The notes beneath the pieces were generated by a model, which saw nothing but the letters and a program-made list of their open reading frames with translations, ran no database searches and was not told the origin of the DNA. This document shows, in pieces, positions 10,402 to 22,030 of a stretch of DNA of 64,000 nucleotides (positions are counted from its first letter, which is position 1; each line of letters starts with the position of its first letter). Made by a program: the position numbers and the translations under genes. The stretch is taken from contig SZWC01001585.1 of NCBI GenBank assembly GCA_023375785.1, positions 49,286-113,285 on the forward strand, written 5' to 3'. The stretch comes from Penium margaritaceum. Taxonomy: Eukaryota; Streptophyta; Zygnematophyceae; Desmidiales; Peniaceae.

Positions 10402-11226
10402 CTATTGCATCTTTCCATGAGCACAGTCAATGCACTTAGTGGGATACGGTAGAGGAAAGGAGTCTGGATCAAGACCCTTGGCTGGCTGCATGCAAAGCAT
10501 GTTTTCAATAGTAGAAGAGTGAATGTGGCAAAGGCGGCGGTACAAGAGACGTGTGTGCCGCAAAGAGAGAAAAACAGTGACAAACACATGGCCAAGGTCA
10601 TCATGTGGCGAGGAGATGGAGGAAGGTGCAGACAGGAACCGCACGTGCCACAAGTTACCACGGGCGGTGGCATGTAGCCCGACACGACCAGACGGACGCA
10701 ACGACATAGTGCCAACACCATGGGAGTGTAGGACGTCCATGCTCATGCGGTCAAGTGTGGTGAAAGACATAAGGCTGAGCTCAAGATCAAGGACAGAGAG
10801 GACGTCGATCACAAAGACATCACCAGTAGGATGACGGAAACGAACGACACTGACGCCACGGACGGGTAAGACCTGACGAGAACCTGTCCAAACTCCTGTA
10901 ACATCGGTAACGAGGCCAATGAAACTTAAGGCCTCGCGAGAGGCTGTCATGTGATGGGTGGCCCCTAAGTTGATGATCCAGATTTTAAACGCATCGTAGA
11001 CAAGTGTCGCCAGATCATGAGCGGTCACATGGCAGTAAGCAAGAGACACGGACATAGTGGACGGGGGTGCAAACCGGAGCTGCCAATCATCCAGCCAGGT
11101 GACACATCGCGAACCAAAGCAGGTGGGGAGGGCACGATAGAGGATAGGGGGGACAAAGGTGCAGGGCACAAAAGTAACACGGACTCTGTCATACAGGGCA
11201 GTGCTAGTGAACCAGCGACGATGCAA
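10402..11226 (-). pseudogene. protease and pre-integrase region of B2
   Basis: A 274-codon open minus-strand stretch. It holds WLDDWQLRFAPPST, the protease site as INLGATHHMT (family form DSGATHHM, so the catalytic Asp is Asn and the Ser is Leu), the block LDLELSLMSF, and the pre-integrase zinc-binding region HTRLLYRRLCHIHSST with CIDCAHGKM near the end. The aspartic protease would cut the Gag-Pol polyprotein. Loss of the active-site Asp makes it inactive. Confidence 0.85.
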
Positions 11227-11561
11227 CTCACACTTTCCTGGGGAGGAGGGCGAGGAAGGCCAATCTCGAATGCAATGAACTGTTCCAGTTGACGCTCGTG
11301 GGTGGAGTTTCTAACAGAGTACACCAACTACGGCGTGACGACACCTGAGTCCAGGATGGAGGAAGGCGCCAATGACGGAGGAGCGGACACGGACGGCTGC
11401 TGATGATACTACGCTGAAGTCGTCGAATGAAGCATGGATGTAGCAAGGACAGCGACAATCACAGTAGCAGTGGCAAGGCGACGCTTGGGTTGGCGACGCA
11501 TGGTGGCGATGACGCACACCTCGTCTGTGAGGAGTGGACACGTGTACCACCCGTGGCCTGA

Positions 11562-13108
11562 CTAACCACAACAATGGTAGACAAGATTGCCGCCGCTGGA
11601 TCCGCTATACTGCTGCTGTGGGCCCTTGCCCTTCTTTCCCCTACGCTTCTTCTTGCCAGATGAGGAGGCCCTTACGGAGGACGCTACTACTGTGGGGGTG
11701 GCAAAAGCCACTGAGGCGACAACAGGAGATGCAAGGGACTCTGTGTACGGAATACGTGACTCCTGATGAGCTTGCTCGGTGCGAAGGAAGAGCTCGTATG
11801 CCCAGGGCATGAGGGTACCCTGGGCGGCCATCATGGGGAGAACGTCCTGAGAGTAGTGAATGAAGACGCCAGAGAAAATGTCGGTGGCACCGTGCTTGAT
11901 GGTAAGAAGCGCGGAGAGAGAGGGTGGTACAGAATCTCCAAGGCAGCATAAGATGTCCTCTGTGCGCTTCCAGTAGGAGGTGACCATCTCAGTCTCCCCC
12001 ATGTGGAGGGAGTTGCACTCCCGCAATAGGTGGCTGGTCTTGACCTCACTGAAGAGGCGATGAGGACGCGTGAGTATGTGCCATGCAGTTGGGGGGTCAG
12101 GGAGTCTATCTATGGTGAAGTCGCCGAGGAAGGGCTTGAGGGCAAGACGTGGAGTTGGAGGGGCAACGGGGACGAGGGCACTCACGGTGTGACCGACGTC
12201 ATATACCTGGTCGGCCTGGGTGGCGTCAAACGGAAGGACGTAGTCGGGGCATAGACCATCACCCTATACCCAGATCCGGAAGCTGAGCTCCCAACTCCGA
12301 AACTGCTCGTCAGTGGCGGCAGTGGGGTTTTAAAGTCCTTTGGCCTGCACCCGGCACCCAAATTGGGGCCTAGGACAGGCGTCACCATCTGTTGTTGGCG
12401 ATGGGTGTGTTGCTGTGCCAGAACCTGTGTAGCATAAGACACCACAAGACTCTCACACCTAGGTGGAACAAAGGGTGCTTGCGGACGTTGCTACTACAGT
12501 TGCTCCTACGGCTACTAATGTTGTTGCTGCGGCTACAGCTGCGACAGCTGTGTTGTCTGGTGTAGTGCGGCTAGTCGTTGTGTCAGCATTTTGAGCTGCT
12601 CACGCAAGGCACCGAGCAAATCTGTCAAGCTAGCATGATCGACGACAGAGCCTACAAGAGTTGGTGCTATTGCATCTAATGCAACTATTGTAGCGGCGGA
12701 CGTTTCTACAACTGTTGCTGTTGCTGTAGTTATTGCTGTTGTTGTGGCTACTGCTACTACTGCTGTTGTTGTTGCTATAGTTGCTGCTACTACTGCTGTT
12801 GCTATGGCTACTACTGCTACTTTTGCTGTTACTCTTGCAACGGCGGTAGCTGCTACTGCTGTTGCTCGTACTACTACTGTTGCTTCTGTTATTGCTACTG
12901 CTACTGCTGTGGCGGCAACTATTACCACTGCTGCTAGTACTGCTATTGCTACTAAAGCTTCTGCAGTTGCTATTGTTGCTGTTGTTGCTGCTCTGTTTTG
13001 CTATCGCAACAGCGGAATATACTGTTGCTGTTGTTGCTACAACTGCTGCAGGTGCTAGAAGAAGTGATGTCCTGCAGCAGAGGAGGACCCCTCCTCACTG
13101 TCGATCAT
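11562..13108 (-). pseudogene. gag of B2
   Basis: The start at 13108 (MIDSEEGSSSAAG) is in frame with a long triplet-coded tract running to 12533, Gln-rich at first and then Ala/Val/Thr-rich. It ends with LTDLLGALREQLKMLTQRLA. After a frameshift the capsid core continues at 12185-11562: RLALKPFLGDF, PTAWHILTRPHRL, LHMGETEMVTSYWKR, LPWAYELFLR-like motifs and a basic tail GKKKRRGKKGKG. A degenerate CCHC knuckle (YHCCG, then GH and C after a stop) follows. The start was chosen because it sits where MAGSPTGEG starts gag in B1. Confidence 0.7.
12480..13060. repeat. GTT/GCT triplet tract in B2 gag N-terminus
   Basis: An imperfect trinucleotide array, mainly GCT, GTT and ACT on the plus strand. In the sense frame of B2 (minus) it encodes Ala/Val/Thr repeats. 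In B1 the matching position (37640-37850) is CAG-rich and reads as polyglutamine, so the tract has changed both unit and reading frame between copies. Plus-strand open frames here are by-products. Confidence 0.75.
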
Positions 13109-13281
13109 GGTGCCTCTCTTTGGTTTTTTTCCGTGTGTTGTTGATGTCAGAAGCGACTTCAGCAATGACGTTAGCCTAGGATAGCTAACGTCAACAGCTG
13201 TTGTTGCACTATCTACACGGTTGCTGTACTTGATGTTCGGTTTTCTTACTTTTTTGTTATTCCTAATGTCAACATTGACAT

Positions 13282-13925
13282 TGTTGTGATTTGTGACATT
13301 CATGTTGTCTTGTACAGTTTACTGTGATCACTCGGTTGTGTCCATACCCGTGCACATCCTTGATGCGGACCGCGGTGGTACCAGTGCGTTGTCTGGTGGT
13401 AGAATACCATCTTGGAGATGACCGACGACCGTCCCTGAGCTCTGGACGTTGCTTGGGACCTCCTGCAGTTTTTCCAGCATCACGTAGGAGTTCATTTGTG
13501 GACTGGCTGTGGGCCCAATTTGCATGTTTTTGCACTGTGTGTCCACTGTTTGATCATGGATGCATGCATGTTACCAGGCCTAGTGTCCGGCTTGTGATTT
13601 TGCACGTCTAGGCTCAGACAGCGTAGCGTTCTGACATGTCTGCATTGAGTTACGGCCAAAACGGTGGTTTTGGGTCGGTTTTAGGACAGATCTTGTGCTC
13701 CGCATGCAACACCCGCTATGCGCCACGGCAGGTACTTATGCCATGGACCTGTCATTTGTCATTTCTCTCTTCCAATGCTATTGAAGCATTATGACACTTT
13801 GCCTTGTGTCTCCTAGCCAGACCCTTGCCGTTGTGTGTACAACTTGTGACTGTCGTCACTGTCTGACCAGGCACTGACGCCTAGTCAGCGGCTGTGTTTC
13901 TAGGAAGCTTCCACGCATCTTCCCA
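13282..13925 (+). repeat. 5' LTR of C1
   Basis: Starts TGTTGTGATTTGTGAC and ends just before TGGTATTAGAGC. It shares long blocks with the other family C LTRs at 20276-20924, 28738-29383 and 53414-54060, for example the CTTGTGTCTCCTAGCCAGAC string near 13804. The length of 644 bases matches the others (646-649). Confidence 0.9.
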
Positions 13926-13937
13926 TGGTATTAGAGC
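13926..13937 (+). other. primer binding site of C1
   Basis: TGGTATTAGAGC, one C-to-T change from the consensus TGGTATCAGAGC kept in C2 at 29384. It would pair with the 3' end of initiator methionine tRNA to prime minus-strand cDNA. Confidence 0.85.
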
Positions 13938-14851
13938 AGTGAGACAGTTCTCCCCGAGTTGCACAGTAGAGATGTAGTAGAGCAGCAACATTGAGCGTCA
14001 ACACCCGATCCACAGGGTCCTGTCTAGGACACCCAACTGCCGTTGACGTCACCCACCTTCAACACGTGAGAGTGCATCTGCAGCAGCCGCTAGCAGTAGC
14101 AGGCGATAGCTGTAGCAGACGGTAGTTGCTAGCAGCTGCTGACATTGGCACTAGCAGTGATGGCAGCAAGCCGTTGCCTCAGCAGGTGGCAGCGGGCACC
14201 AACAGCAGCAGGGCGCAATAGCAACAGCCCACAACAGTAGTAGCGCACAGCAAGAGCACCGTGCAGCAGCACTGCTTAGCGATGGCGGCAACATCGGCAG
14301 GCAGCAGTAGCGTGCAGCACCAGCAGCATTGAGCAGTAGCAGTAGTAGCAGCATACATCAGCAGCAGCAGCATTCATCAGCAGTAGTAGCAGTAACCCAA
14401 CAGTAGCGTGCGGCGGCAGTAGCTCGCAACAACCGTAGCGCGCAGCAACAGTAGCAGCACTACGCAGCTACTGCCACAAGTGCACACGCAGCCGCGTGGC
14501 TACTGCTACAGGCACCGACACAACAGCATCAAAAGCTGAGTGAAAACTGTTGCGGAGCTTCCGTGCAACTTTCGCGCGGTTGTTGCGGAGCAGCCGTCCT
14601 GCGTAGCAAGGTAACAACTACAAGGGTTGTCAAACATAAAAGAGGAAAAGGCTGTCCCAACGTCACTACTTCTCATATTGAAGTCATCAGATTCGTGCTG
14701 ACGTCAGCAAACCCTTGGTGAAATGAGCACTTGGCTTGGTCATGTTTTTGGTTGGAAAAGTCAAAAGTTGCCAGCGTTTCAACCCCTCAAGAAAGGCTAA
14801 CGGTTCTGCAATCCGACCAGTTTGAGATCCCAGCCCATACTGAGCGTTGAA
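13938..14851 (+). other. leader of C1, triplet-rich
   Basis: A 0.9-kb leader between primer site and gag. Positions about 14075-14470 are a GCA/CAG/GTA-rich triplet array. The rest is mixed sequence. No frame with an ATG stays open across it, so I call no gene. The matching leader in C2 (29396-30304) has the same kind of array, which marks it as a family feature. Confidence 0.7.
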
Positions 14852-16329
14852 ATGGCTCTAGCCGATGATAAGAGCAAAAGACCACTAGATCCCTTTTCTT
14901 CCTCCTCAAGGGTCATGAGCCCATGCTCGCAGGCTATTGAGGACATACAGAGCCAGCAGGACGAGATGTGTTGTCTGCAGCAGCAGCAGAATGACGCCAT
15001 CCGTACGCTCACTGAGCTTCTTTGTGGTCAGTCCACGGCCCCACGGCAGACCTCCAAGGGAGCGGTCAGTGTCGCACCCTCTGCACAACAATCAGCACCA
15101 GCACCGGTGACAGGCATAGGATGCGACCCGCCATCTCTCGATCCTTGGGATGTGGAACCCGACATGCCAGGCATGGAGGGCCATTCTCACGAGAGTGAGA
15201 TTCGTGTGCCTCAAGAGTGTCTCTGCCAGCTCCAGATGAGCTCTCGACCCCCACACACGTCTCGTGCCTCTCTTCCCGAGATTCGATCCTCGCCTGATCT
15301 CCCACCCCAGCCACTTTCCTCGTTCCGGTGTCTTCCCCATCCCTCGTCCTTCTCAGCCTATGGTTTCTCTCCCTTCGGAGCCGCAACCCAAGGATTTCGA
15401 GACACCGCCCCTACGGTATGTCAGTGAGGATGGTTTTGACTGATGGGAGGTCCTTTTCCAGGTTTGGGCCACTTCCGAGGGAGTGTGGCCTTACTACCAC
15501 AATCCGTATCAGATAACAGATCAAGAATAGTTGCTAACAGTGGCCAGGGCGATGCGCGGACTCCTTTACGCCATGCCGCATGAGACCATCATAGACTTCC
15601 GCTCGTTCCTTGGAGAGGCCGGCACAGGCACAGGTGCTGATCTTTGTAGAGGCTGGGACCTGGCATTATCCTTGCTTGCTGTAGAGACGCACGCCACCCG
15701 CGCCCCCCACATTCGTGCCTTTAACTCCCGTCGTCAAGGACCTGCCGAGTCTGCAGCCGACTACTGGCGACACGCCAAGTGCATCTAGACGCGCCTTAGG
15801 ACCTCAGGGGGTACAAAGTTGTGGGCATTCCGCGCGATCATACTCGGATTTTGCCTTCAGAACGTAGACATCTTCACGAGGTATAGCAACACCGTGCTTG
15901 AGCCCTTCTCCACCTCCTTGTAGCTTCTTCCTTTGGCGCATCAGCTTTTCCTCCAAGTGACATCCGCTTGTGAGCCAGCCGTGGCTCATCAAGAGAGTCC
16001 CCTTGTTGCAGTAGTCATCGCGTCACCACCAACACCACTCCTACAGTCTACTCCTCCATCCTCTGGCACGTCCTCCTCTTCCTCTTCCATCCCGATCACC
16101 CCGACTCAGACACAGGGTGTGGCAGCAGCAGCACAGGGGAAGAAGGGGAGACAAAGGCGTGGTTTCGGGCCAACAGCAGTCACAGTAGCAGCAGTCATCG
16201 GGTAGTAGCAGTGGACGCTTTGTTGACTGCTACAATAGTGGAGGCGCTCATTGCTACACCGAGTGCCAGAAGCCGCTTGACTGGACCCGGATCACTCGCA
16301 AGCTTCAAGCTACGCATGCACTATGGTCT
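14852..16329 (+). pseudogene. gag of C1
   Basis: Starts MALADDKSKRPLDPFSSSS, matching MAQSSDKGKRILDPSSSSS of C2. The frame is open to 15427. After frameshifts the capsid core resumes at 15531 (ARAMRGLLYAMPHETI, FRSFLGEAG, GWDLALSLL, AESAADYWRHAK) and at 15933 (LFLQVTSACEPAVAHQE). Near 16229 a zinc knuckle reads CYNSGGAHCYTEC. It has Ser where C2 keeps the second Cys, so nucleic-acid binding is probably lost. It encodes the capsid/nucleocapsid polyprotein. Confidence 0.8.
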
Positions 16330-16851
16330 ATGTCGAGCAGCACATCCTCTAGGCGCGTAGCGGCCACGAGTGCACCAGTTCCTGCTTCACCACCGGCGAG
16401 CAGTGGCGACCCGGACCCACGTGACAGCACCATCGCAGAGCTCCGTCACCTTCTAACGCTTCACTTTCAAAGAGGTGCAAGTGTGTTGTCACAGCCGGGT
16501 GGTCCACAGAATGCTTGTTCGTCTCTCCTTGTCGCTCGTGATAAATCGTGTGGGGGGGCAGAGCTGGCATGTGATGACGATGGGCCTGACAGTATCGATT
16601 GGATTCAGGAGTCTCACCTTTGCGCCCTTCATCGTTCCTCCTTACCTGTTGCCCAGCGCCCGTTTGAGGCCGCGTATTCCATTGCCCGTTGTACAGTGAC
16701 GTCCTCTAGTCGTGATACCGGTGGCACATGGATCATTGATTTTGGTGCCACTCATCACATGACCTGTTGGCACAGTGACTTCGTTGTTCTTGGTCTGGGT
16801 TCTTCTGTTCGTTCCGTCCGCACATGCTTTGGTCAATCCTTGCCGGTCTAG
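16330..16851 (+). pseudogene. protease region of C1
   Basis: Open for 173 codons. The active-site block reads WIIDFGATHHMT, with Phe where the family has Ser (DSGATHHM); the catalytic Asp is kept. Upstream is a Ser/Ala/Pro-rich spacer and CALHRSSLPVAQRP. It ends with FGQSLPV and a TAG, in place of a Gln codon judging from VLPV-G in other families. The aspartic protease would process Gag-Pol. Confidence 0.85.
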
Positions 16852-17760
16852 GGTTGTTGGGGTTGTGTGCTTTCATGGTCCGTCTGGCCCCCTGTATCTT
16901 TCCGAGGTGCTTTTTATGCCTGACCTTGAGCTCAGTTTGCTTTTTGTACGTACCTGCACACTAATGGGACTCTCGTCACTGAGCACACTGCTCAGCGATT
17001 ACTTCATCATTGCCTGTATCATGTGTGCTCCGACACTGTGTCAAAACTCAGTCGGACACAGCCCCCACTCGGTCTTGATGTGGCTTCCATCGAGAAGCCG
17101 CCCAAGACCGACTGTCTCTTCTACGCTGAGGATAAGATGCATCGTTGCACCTACCATGACTCTCATTCTCGTGCACTTTGCCCTCTCGAGTTAGTCCATT
17201 CAGACCTTCTTGTTCCTCTCTCTGTCGAGTCTCTGTCTGATCGGGGTCGATATGTCCTGACCCTGACTCATGACTTCACCGGGACGCGATGGGTCTACAG
17301 CCTGGGCCAGAAGAGTAATGCCGCTCTTGCAGTTTGTCTCTGGCTAGTGATGGCTGAGCGTCCGTCCCGCCACACGCTACATACCTTCTGCTCGGATCGC
17401 AGCGGCAAGTTTCTTGGCGACATGGATAGTTTCTTCGCCGAGCATGGGTTTTTTCACCAGATCTTTGCTCGTGCTACTCCTTAGTAGAATGGTGTCTCTG
17501 AACATTGGAACCGCACCATGGAGGATGTAGTTTGCACTCTGCAATCTGAGTGCAGTCTCTCAGAGTCCTTCGCCTTTGAAGGATTCGCCTACATGACTTG
17601 GGTCTGGAAACGCCCCTCGCATGATCCCCTTCTGGACCACATCACACCGTACGAGCTTTGGTTTGGCCACCATGCTGACCTACGTCTCGCTCGCGTCTGA
17701 GGGTCCTTCGCTTCTGTGTGGCAGACCGAGGACCATCAGGGATCCAAGGTCTTACCGCGG
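16852..17760 (+). pseudogene. integrase region of C1
   Basis: Frame 17023-17484 runs from the pre-integrase block (KMHRCTYHDSHSRALCP) into the integrase core. It has LVHSDLLVPLS with the first catalytic Asp, the block RGRYVLTLTHDFTGTRWVYS, and CSDRSGKFLG, where other copies have SDHGGEF/Y. After a TAG in TP-QNG, the VSEHWNRT block lies near 17495, with His in place of the Arg after the Glu. Frame 17518-17700 continues with FAYMTWVWKRPSHDPL. The H-to-R and E-to-K changes near the second Asp suggest a dead enzyme. Confidence 0.8.
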
Positions 17761-18509
17761 AGTCGCTTGTCCGCCCCCATAGGCATCTCTACGCGGTCGA
17801 CGGCCTGGCATTTTTGTGAACTGCTCGTTGTCACATCGTTGAGTCACGTGACACGCTCTTCTTCAAGTCTCTCTCCTACCATGATCTGACATCGATCACG
17901 TTGCTGTCCGTCACGCACGTTCCCACGTGTGAGGCTTCTCCACGGATGGGGGAGTCTGAGCCTACAAGCACCTCTCGTCCAGCTGATGTGTCCATTTGAG
18001 CTCCCTCCACTTCTCAGTCTCCGGCTCTTGATGACCCAGCGATGATCGCTGTCGGCCCACAAACCTCTCCAGCACAGCCGGCTTCTACCCCTTTTCCTTC
18101 GCACCCCACAGGTACCCATGATCCTGTACCTGTGCCCACCAGTACTCCTCCCTCTGTGCATGGTCTTTCCTCACCTACTCCCACTGTCACACCCAGTCCC
18201 GTATTTCCCTCACACGCATCTCCTCGCACGGCATCACAAGCTTCTTTGCCTCAGCCCTCACCAGCTATGGTCATGCCTGTCTTTTAGCCTGAGGTGTGCC
18301 CCTTGAGCCCAGGTTACTCACGTGAGCCCGGCGATCGTCTTCGACCATTGGACTCCGGAGTCTAGAGAGCGTCAGGTTCCGCACCCAAGCGCTCCGCTCA
18401 CAGCATTCCAAGTGGTGATCCCAGAACAAAGGCCCTAGGCCTTTCTGTCCTCATTGAGTACACAGAGGTACATCTAGCGTGCCCCGTAGGGCACTATCTC
18501 GTCACTCAC
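17761..18509 (+). other. integrase-RT linker of C1
   Basis: A Ser/Thr/Pro-rich linker broken by stops. Plus-strand pieces such as 18042-18287 read TSPAQPASTPFPSHPTGTHD-like sequence. The block ALGLS near 18430 is the RT-proximal marker seen in other copies (KALGL). No tandem repeat is present here, unlike family B. Confidence 0.55.
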
Positions 18510-20158
18510 GTGTTTCATATCGCTTGTGATGCTGCAGCTGACCTTGTGGTCGTCAAACGTAGCACTGAGGCTTGTGCTCTTGCCACTCACAGCTCTCCCT
18601 CTATGGCGCCTGACCCGGACACACCGAGGGAAGCTCCCTCATCACAGGCGGTTGTCGCCTGGTGTGCTGCCTGCAAGGATGAGCTTTGCGCCATCCGAGA
18701 GCATGGAGTTTATGAGCTAGTTGACCTTCCACCACGGAGAAAGGCTATTCAGGTCAAGTGGGCCTGTTGCAAGAAAGTGAAGCCGGATGGTTCACTGGAA
18801 TGCCACAAGACTCACTTGGTCATCAAGGGTTACTCTCAGATCGAGGGCATCAATTACAGTGTAACCTTTGCACTTGTCGGTCGCATGACCTGAGCTCGCG
18901 TTCTGTTTGGTGTAGTCTCTCAGCATGACTGGGAACTACACCACATGGAAGTGAACAATGCGTTCCTCCATGGCTCTCTAGATGAGGAGATTTACGTAGC
19001 TCAGCCACCTGGCTTAAAGGACGGTGACAAGGTCTGGTGCTTGCACAGGTCCTTGTACGGCCTCATGTAGTCTACTCGATGTTGCAACCAAGAGATCACT
19101 GGCACCCTGACTCATGCAGGATATAAACAGAGCAAGTCAGATCCCTCTCTCTTTATCCAACGAACGCGTGAGGGGTTCACCGCCATCCTGGTCGATGTCG
19201 ACATCCTTCTGATCACATCTCCTTCCATGGAGGCCATGAAGGAGGCCAAGGCGGTCCTCTAGCATGCCTATAGGATCAAACACCTTGGTCCTGCAGCGGT
19301 GTTTCTTGGCATGGAGATCGTGCGAGACCGCAGATGTTGGACACTACTGGTGCATCAGGCCCGATATGCACGTGTTGTGGGGGAGCGCTTCAGCGACCTC
19401 CTTGGCGCAGTGCCCACATCCTCCACACTTCTCACACCTGATGGGCAGGATGCCTTGAAGTTGGATGATCCCACACAGTTGGGAGAGACGGTGGATGTGA
19501 CTTTGTGCCTCCGTCTCATCGAATCTAAGATGTACCTAGCCACTACCACACGCCCTGACATCGCCTTCACCGTCAACCTCCTTGCATAGTTTTTGCAGGC
19601 TCCACGCGCTAGAGCCTTTCATGTGGCTGTGCAAGTGGTGCGGTACGTGGTCTCCACACCGTTCTCCCACTCCGCTTCCGTCGGCAGTGTTTGGTGGTCC
19701 TTGACGGCTACATCGATAGGGACAGGGCCTGGAGTCCAGATGGACACAATCACACCGGTTACGTGTTCCTGCTCCGTGGTATTGCTGTGTCTTGGCATAG
19801 CAGGAATCAGATCTGCATTGCACGTAGCTCATCGGAGGTAGAGTATGTTACTCTAGGTGTAGGGGCCACTCACGCAGTATGACTGCAACGCCTGTTCCTT
19901 GAGCTGGGTCAGTCAGTACCTGCCATTGTGCTTCATTGCGACAACAAGAGTGCTCTTGCCGTTGCGGAGAACTTTGTTTTCTTTCACGCTTGTACGAAGC
20001 ACTTTGTGGTTGAGCATTACCTTGTGCGTGATCTGGTGGAGCAACACGTGAGCTCTGTCAGATGGGTTGGCACTGACATGTAGCGTGCAGATGAAGGCAC
20101 TAGCATGCGGGAAGTTTCTACTGGCCATTCGTTTTGTTGGGCTTCAACCCGTGCCTGA
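18510..20158 (+). pseudogene. reverse transcriptase-RNase H region of C1
   Basis: RT starts with VYELVDLPPRRKAIQVKWAC, KVKPDGSLECHKTHLVIKGYSQIEGINY. Further on are the [14 protein letters not shown] and LYGL blocks, interrupted by stops. At the polymerase centre (about 19185-19215) the motif reads VDVDILL where active copies have VYVDDLL, so a catalytic Asp is changed. RNase H blocks follow: LGMEIVRDRR, TTTRPDIAFTVNLL, SSEVEYVTLG, and a degenerate LTKAL-like end. Damaged active sites plus many stops make it inactive. Confidence 0.8.
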
Positions 20159-20275
20159 GAGTTGTTGAGTGTTGGGTGTTTCTGTATCTGTGTCGCAACT
20201 GGTCTTGCACTTATTTGTGTACTCGTTTCAATGGTGCACGTGTATGGACATGCGTACAATCGGGTCATGGGGCAG

Positions 20276-20924
20276 TGTCGTGATTAGTGACGTTCCTGTT
20301 GACCTGTACAGTTTACTATGGTCACTCAGCCGTGTCCATACCCGTGCAGATCCTTGATGCGGATCCAGGTGGTACCGGTGCATCTTCTGGTGGTGGAATA
20401 CTCACTTGGAGCTAACCGATGACCATCCCTGAGCTCTAGACACTGCCCGGGACCTCCTGCATTTTTTTCTACATCACGTAGGAGTTTATCGGTGGACTAG
20501 CCGTGGGCCCGATTTGCATTTTTTTGCATTGTGTGTCCACCGTTTGATTCCGGATGAATGCATGTGACCAGTGCTAACATTCGGCTTGTGATTATGCATG
20601 TCTAGGTTTAGACAGTGTAGCGTTCTGACATGACTGCGCTGAGTTGCGGCCAAAACAGTGGTTGAGGGCCGGTTTTTTGACAGATCTTGTGTTGCCGCGT
20701 GTGACACCCGTTGTGCGCCGCGGCAGGTTCTTATGCCATAAACTTGTCATTTGTCATTTCTCTATGCAAATTCCATCAAAGCATTATGACGCTTTGCCTT
20801 GTGTCTCCTAGCCAGACCCTTGTCGTTGTGTGTACGACTAGTGACTGTCGTCACTGTCTGACTAGACACTGACGCCTAGTCAGCGGCTGTGTCGCTAGGA
20901 AAATTCCACGCATCTTCTAAGCAG
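20276..20924 (+). repeat. 3' LTR of C1
   Basis: Starts TGTCGTGATTAGTGACG after the purine tract ATGGGGCAG and ends about 20924, before the duplicated target TGACAT. The second base pair of the LTR start is diverged from TGTTGTG. Length 649 bases against 644 for the 5' LTR. Confidence 0.85.
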
Positions 20925-20930
20925 TGACAT

Positions 20931-22018
20931 CAGGTGAGGATGGTTGATATCAGCAGCGGGTGTTCCTGGAGCCACTGCTGCATCAGCTACATGGTAGTTG
21001 CTACTGCTGCTGCAGCCGCTACTGCTGCTGCAACCGGTACTGCTGCCACTGTCGTTGCTGCTGGTCTCTTGCTCCAGCTGCTCCTGCTGCTACTGTTGCA
21101 ACAGCAGCTGCTGGTGCTACTACAGTTGCTGCTACTACTATTGTTGCTATTGTTGCTCCTGCTGCGGCTGCTGTTGCAGTGCATGCTGCTGCTGCAGCTG
21201 AGCTACAATGTGCTGCTGTAGCGGTTGTGGTGGATGCTCCAATTGATGTAGGGCCACCTGCGGGATGGGGTTTTTTTTGTCTTCTTCCTTCGTCACTACG
21301 AGGTGCGAGCTCGCTGCTCATTGCAAGCCGTGAGCTGCAAGTAGCAAGCTCGCTGCTTGCAACTCGCTGCTCGTTGCGAGTAGCGGGCTACGAGCAGCTG
21401 CTGTTGCTTCTGCTGCTGGCCGTTGCTACAGTTGCTTCTTCTCGCTGCTACTTGGTGCTACTCGCTGTCGCCGTTGCTGTCGCAACTCGCTGCTACTGCT
21501 GCTCCCTACTTCTGCTGGCTTCTGTTGCTACTGCTCGCTGTTGTGCACTACTAATGCTGTAAAATGCTGCTGCGAGCTGCTGCTGCGAGCTGTCGCGAGC
21601 TGTCGCGAGCTGCTCTTCTTGCCGGCTAATTGCTATGTGCAACTGCTGCTGGCTGCTACTGCCACTGCTCACTACCGCTGCAAGCTGGTGCTGTTGTTGC
21701 AGGCTGCTGTTGCTACTTGCTGCTGCTACCAGTCACTATACCTGGTTGACTTTGCCACATGCGTTGTCGCCAGCAAGTGCCTGACATGGGTTGCCGCTCA
21801 CCTCCTTGCGTCACACATGGGGGTCAATGCTGCTGGAAAAATCAGTTAGCATTTCCCTTGGCCCAGTGGCCGTGGGGAAAACTTTGGCGCCGCCACTAGG
21901 CGGGTCAATGCTGCCGGGAAAAATCCGACAGCATTTCCCCTGCACTGGCGCGTATGAGGGTCCGCTTGTGTAGTCCTTAACCTGTACGCCAATTGTTTGC
22001 TGCTACTGCTACGCTCTG
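20931..22018 (-). other. leader of B2, upstream half
   Basis: Sense is minus. From 22018 downwards it matches the B1 leader (36179 onwards) clearly: GGCGTACAGGT, the paired GGGGAAATGCTG blocks, GACCCGCCTAGTGGC, and CACGGCCACTGGGCCA. From about 21720 to 20980 it becomes a GCN/CAG triplet array, with a sense frame rich in Ala/Thr/Val (AAAAACTATAAAAG, ATIATIVVAATVVAP). C1 interrupts it at 20924/13282, and it resumes at 13281. No complete gene can be defined. Confidence 0.75.
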
Positions 22019-22030
22019 GCTCTGATACCA
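22019..22030 (-). other. primer binding site of B2
   Basis: Minus strand reads TGGTATCAGAGC, an exact consensus copia primer site, directly after the 5' LTR end (GTTTCCAGCT). Confidence 0.9.

Larger units (their letters stand above)
13282..20924 (+). mobile_element. Ty1/copia element C1 (family C), inserted in B2
   Basis: Complete plus-strand family C element: 5' LTR 13282-13925, primer site 13926-13937, leader, gag from 14852, protease, integrase, RT, RNase H, purine tract ATGGGGCAG before the 3' LTR 20276-20924. It is flanked by TGACAT on both sides (13276-13281 and 20925-20930), a clear target-site duplication. Deleting C1 restores a leader sequence alignable to B1, so C1 inserted into B2. 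Many stops and frameshifts make it inactive. Confidence 0.9.
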
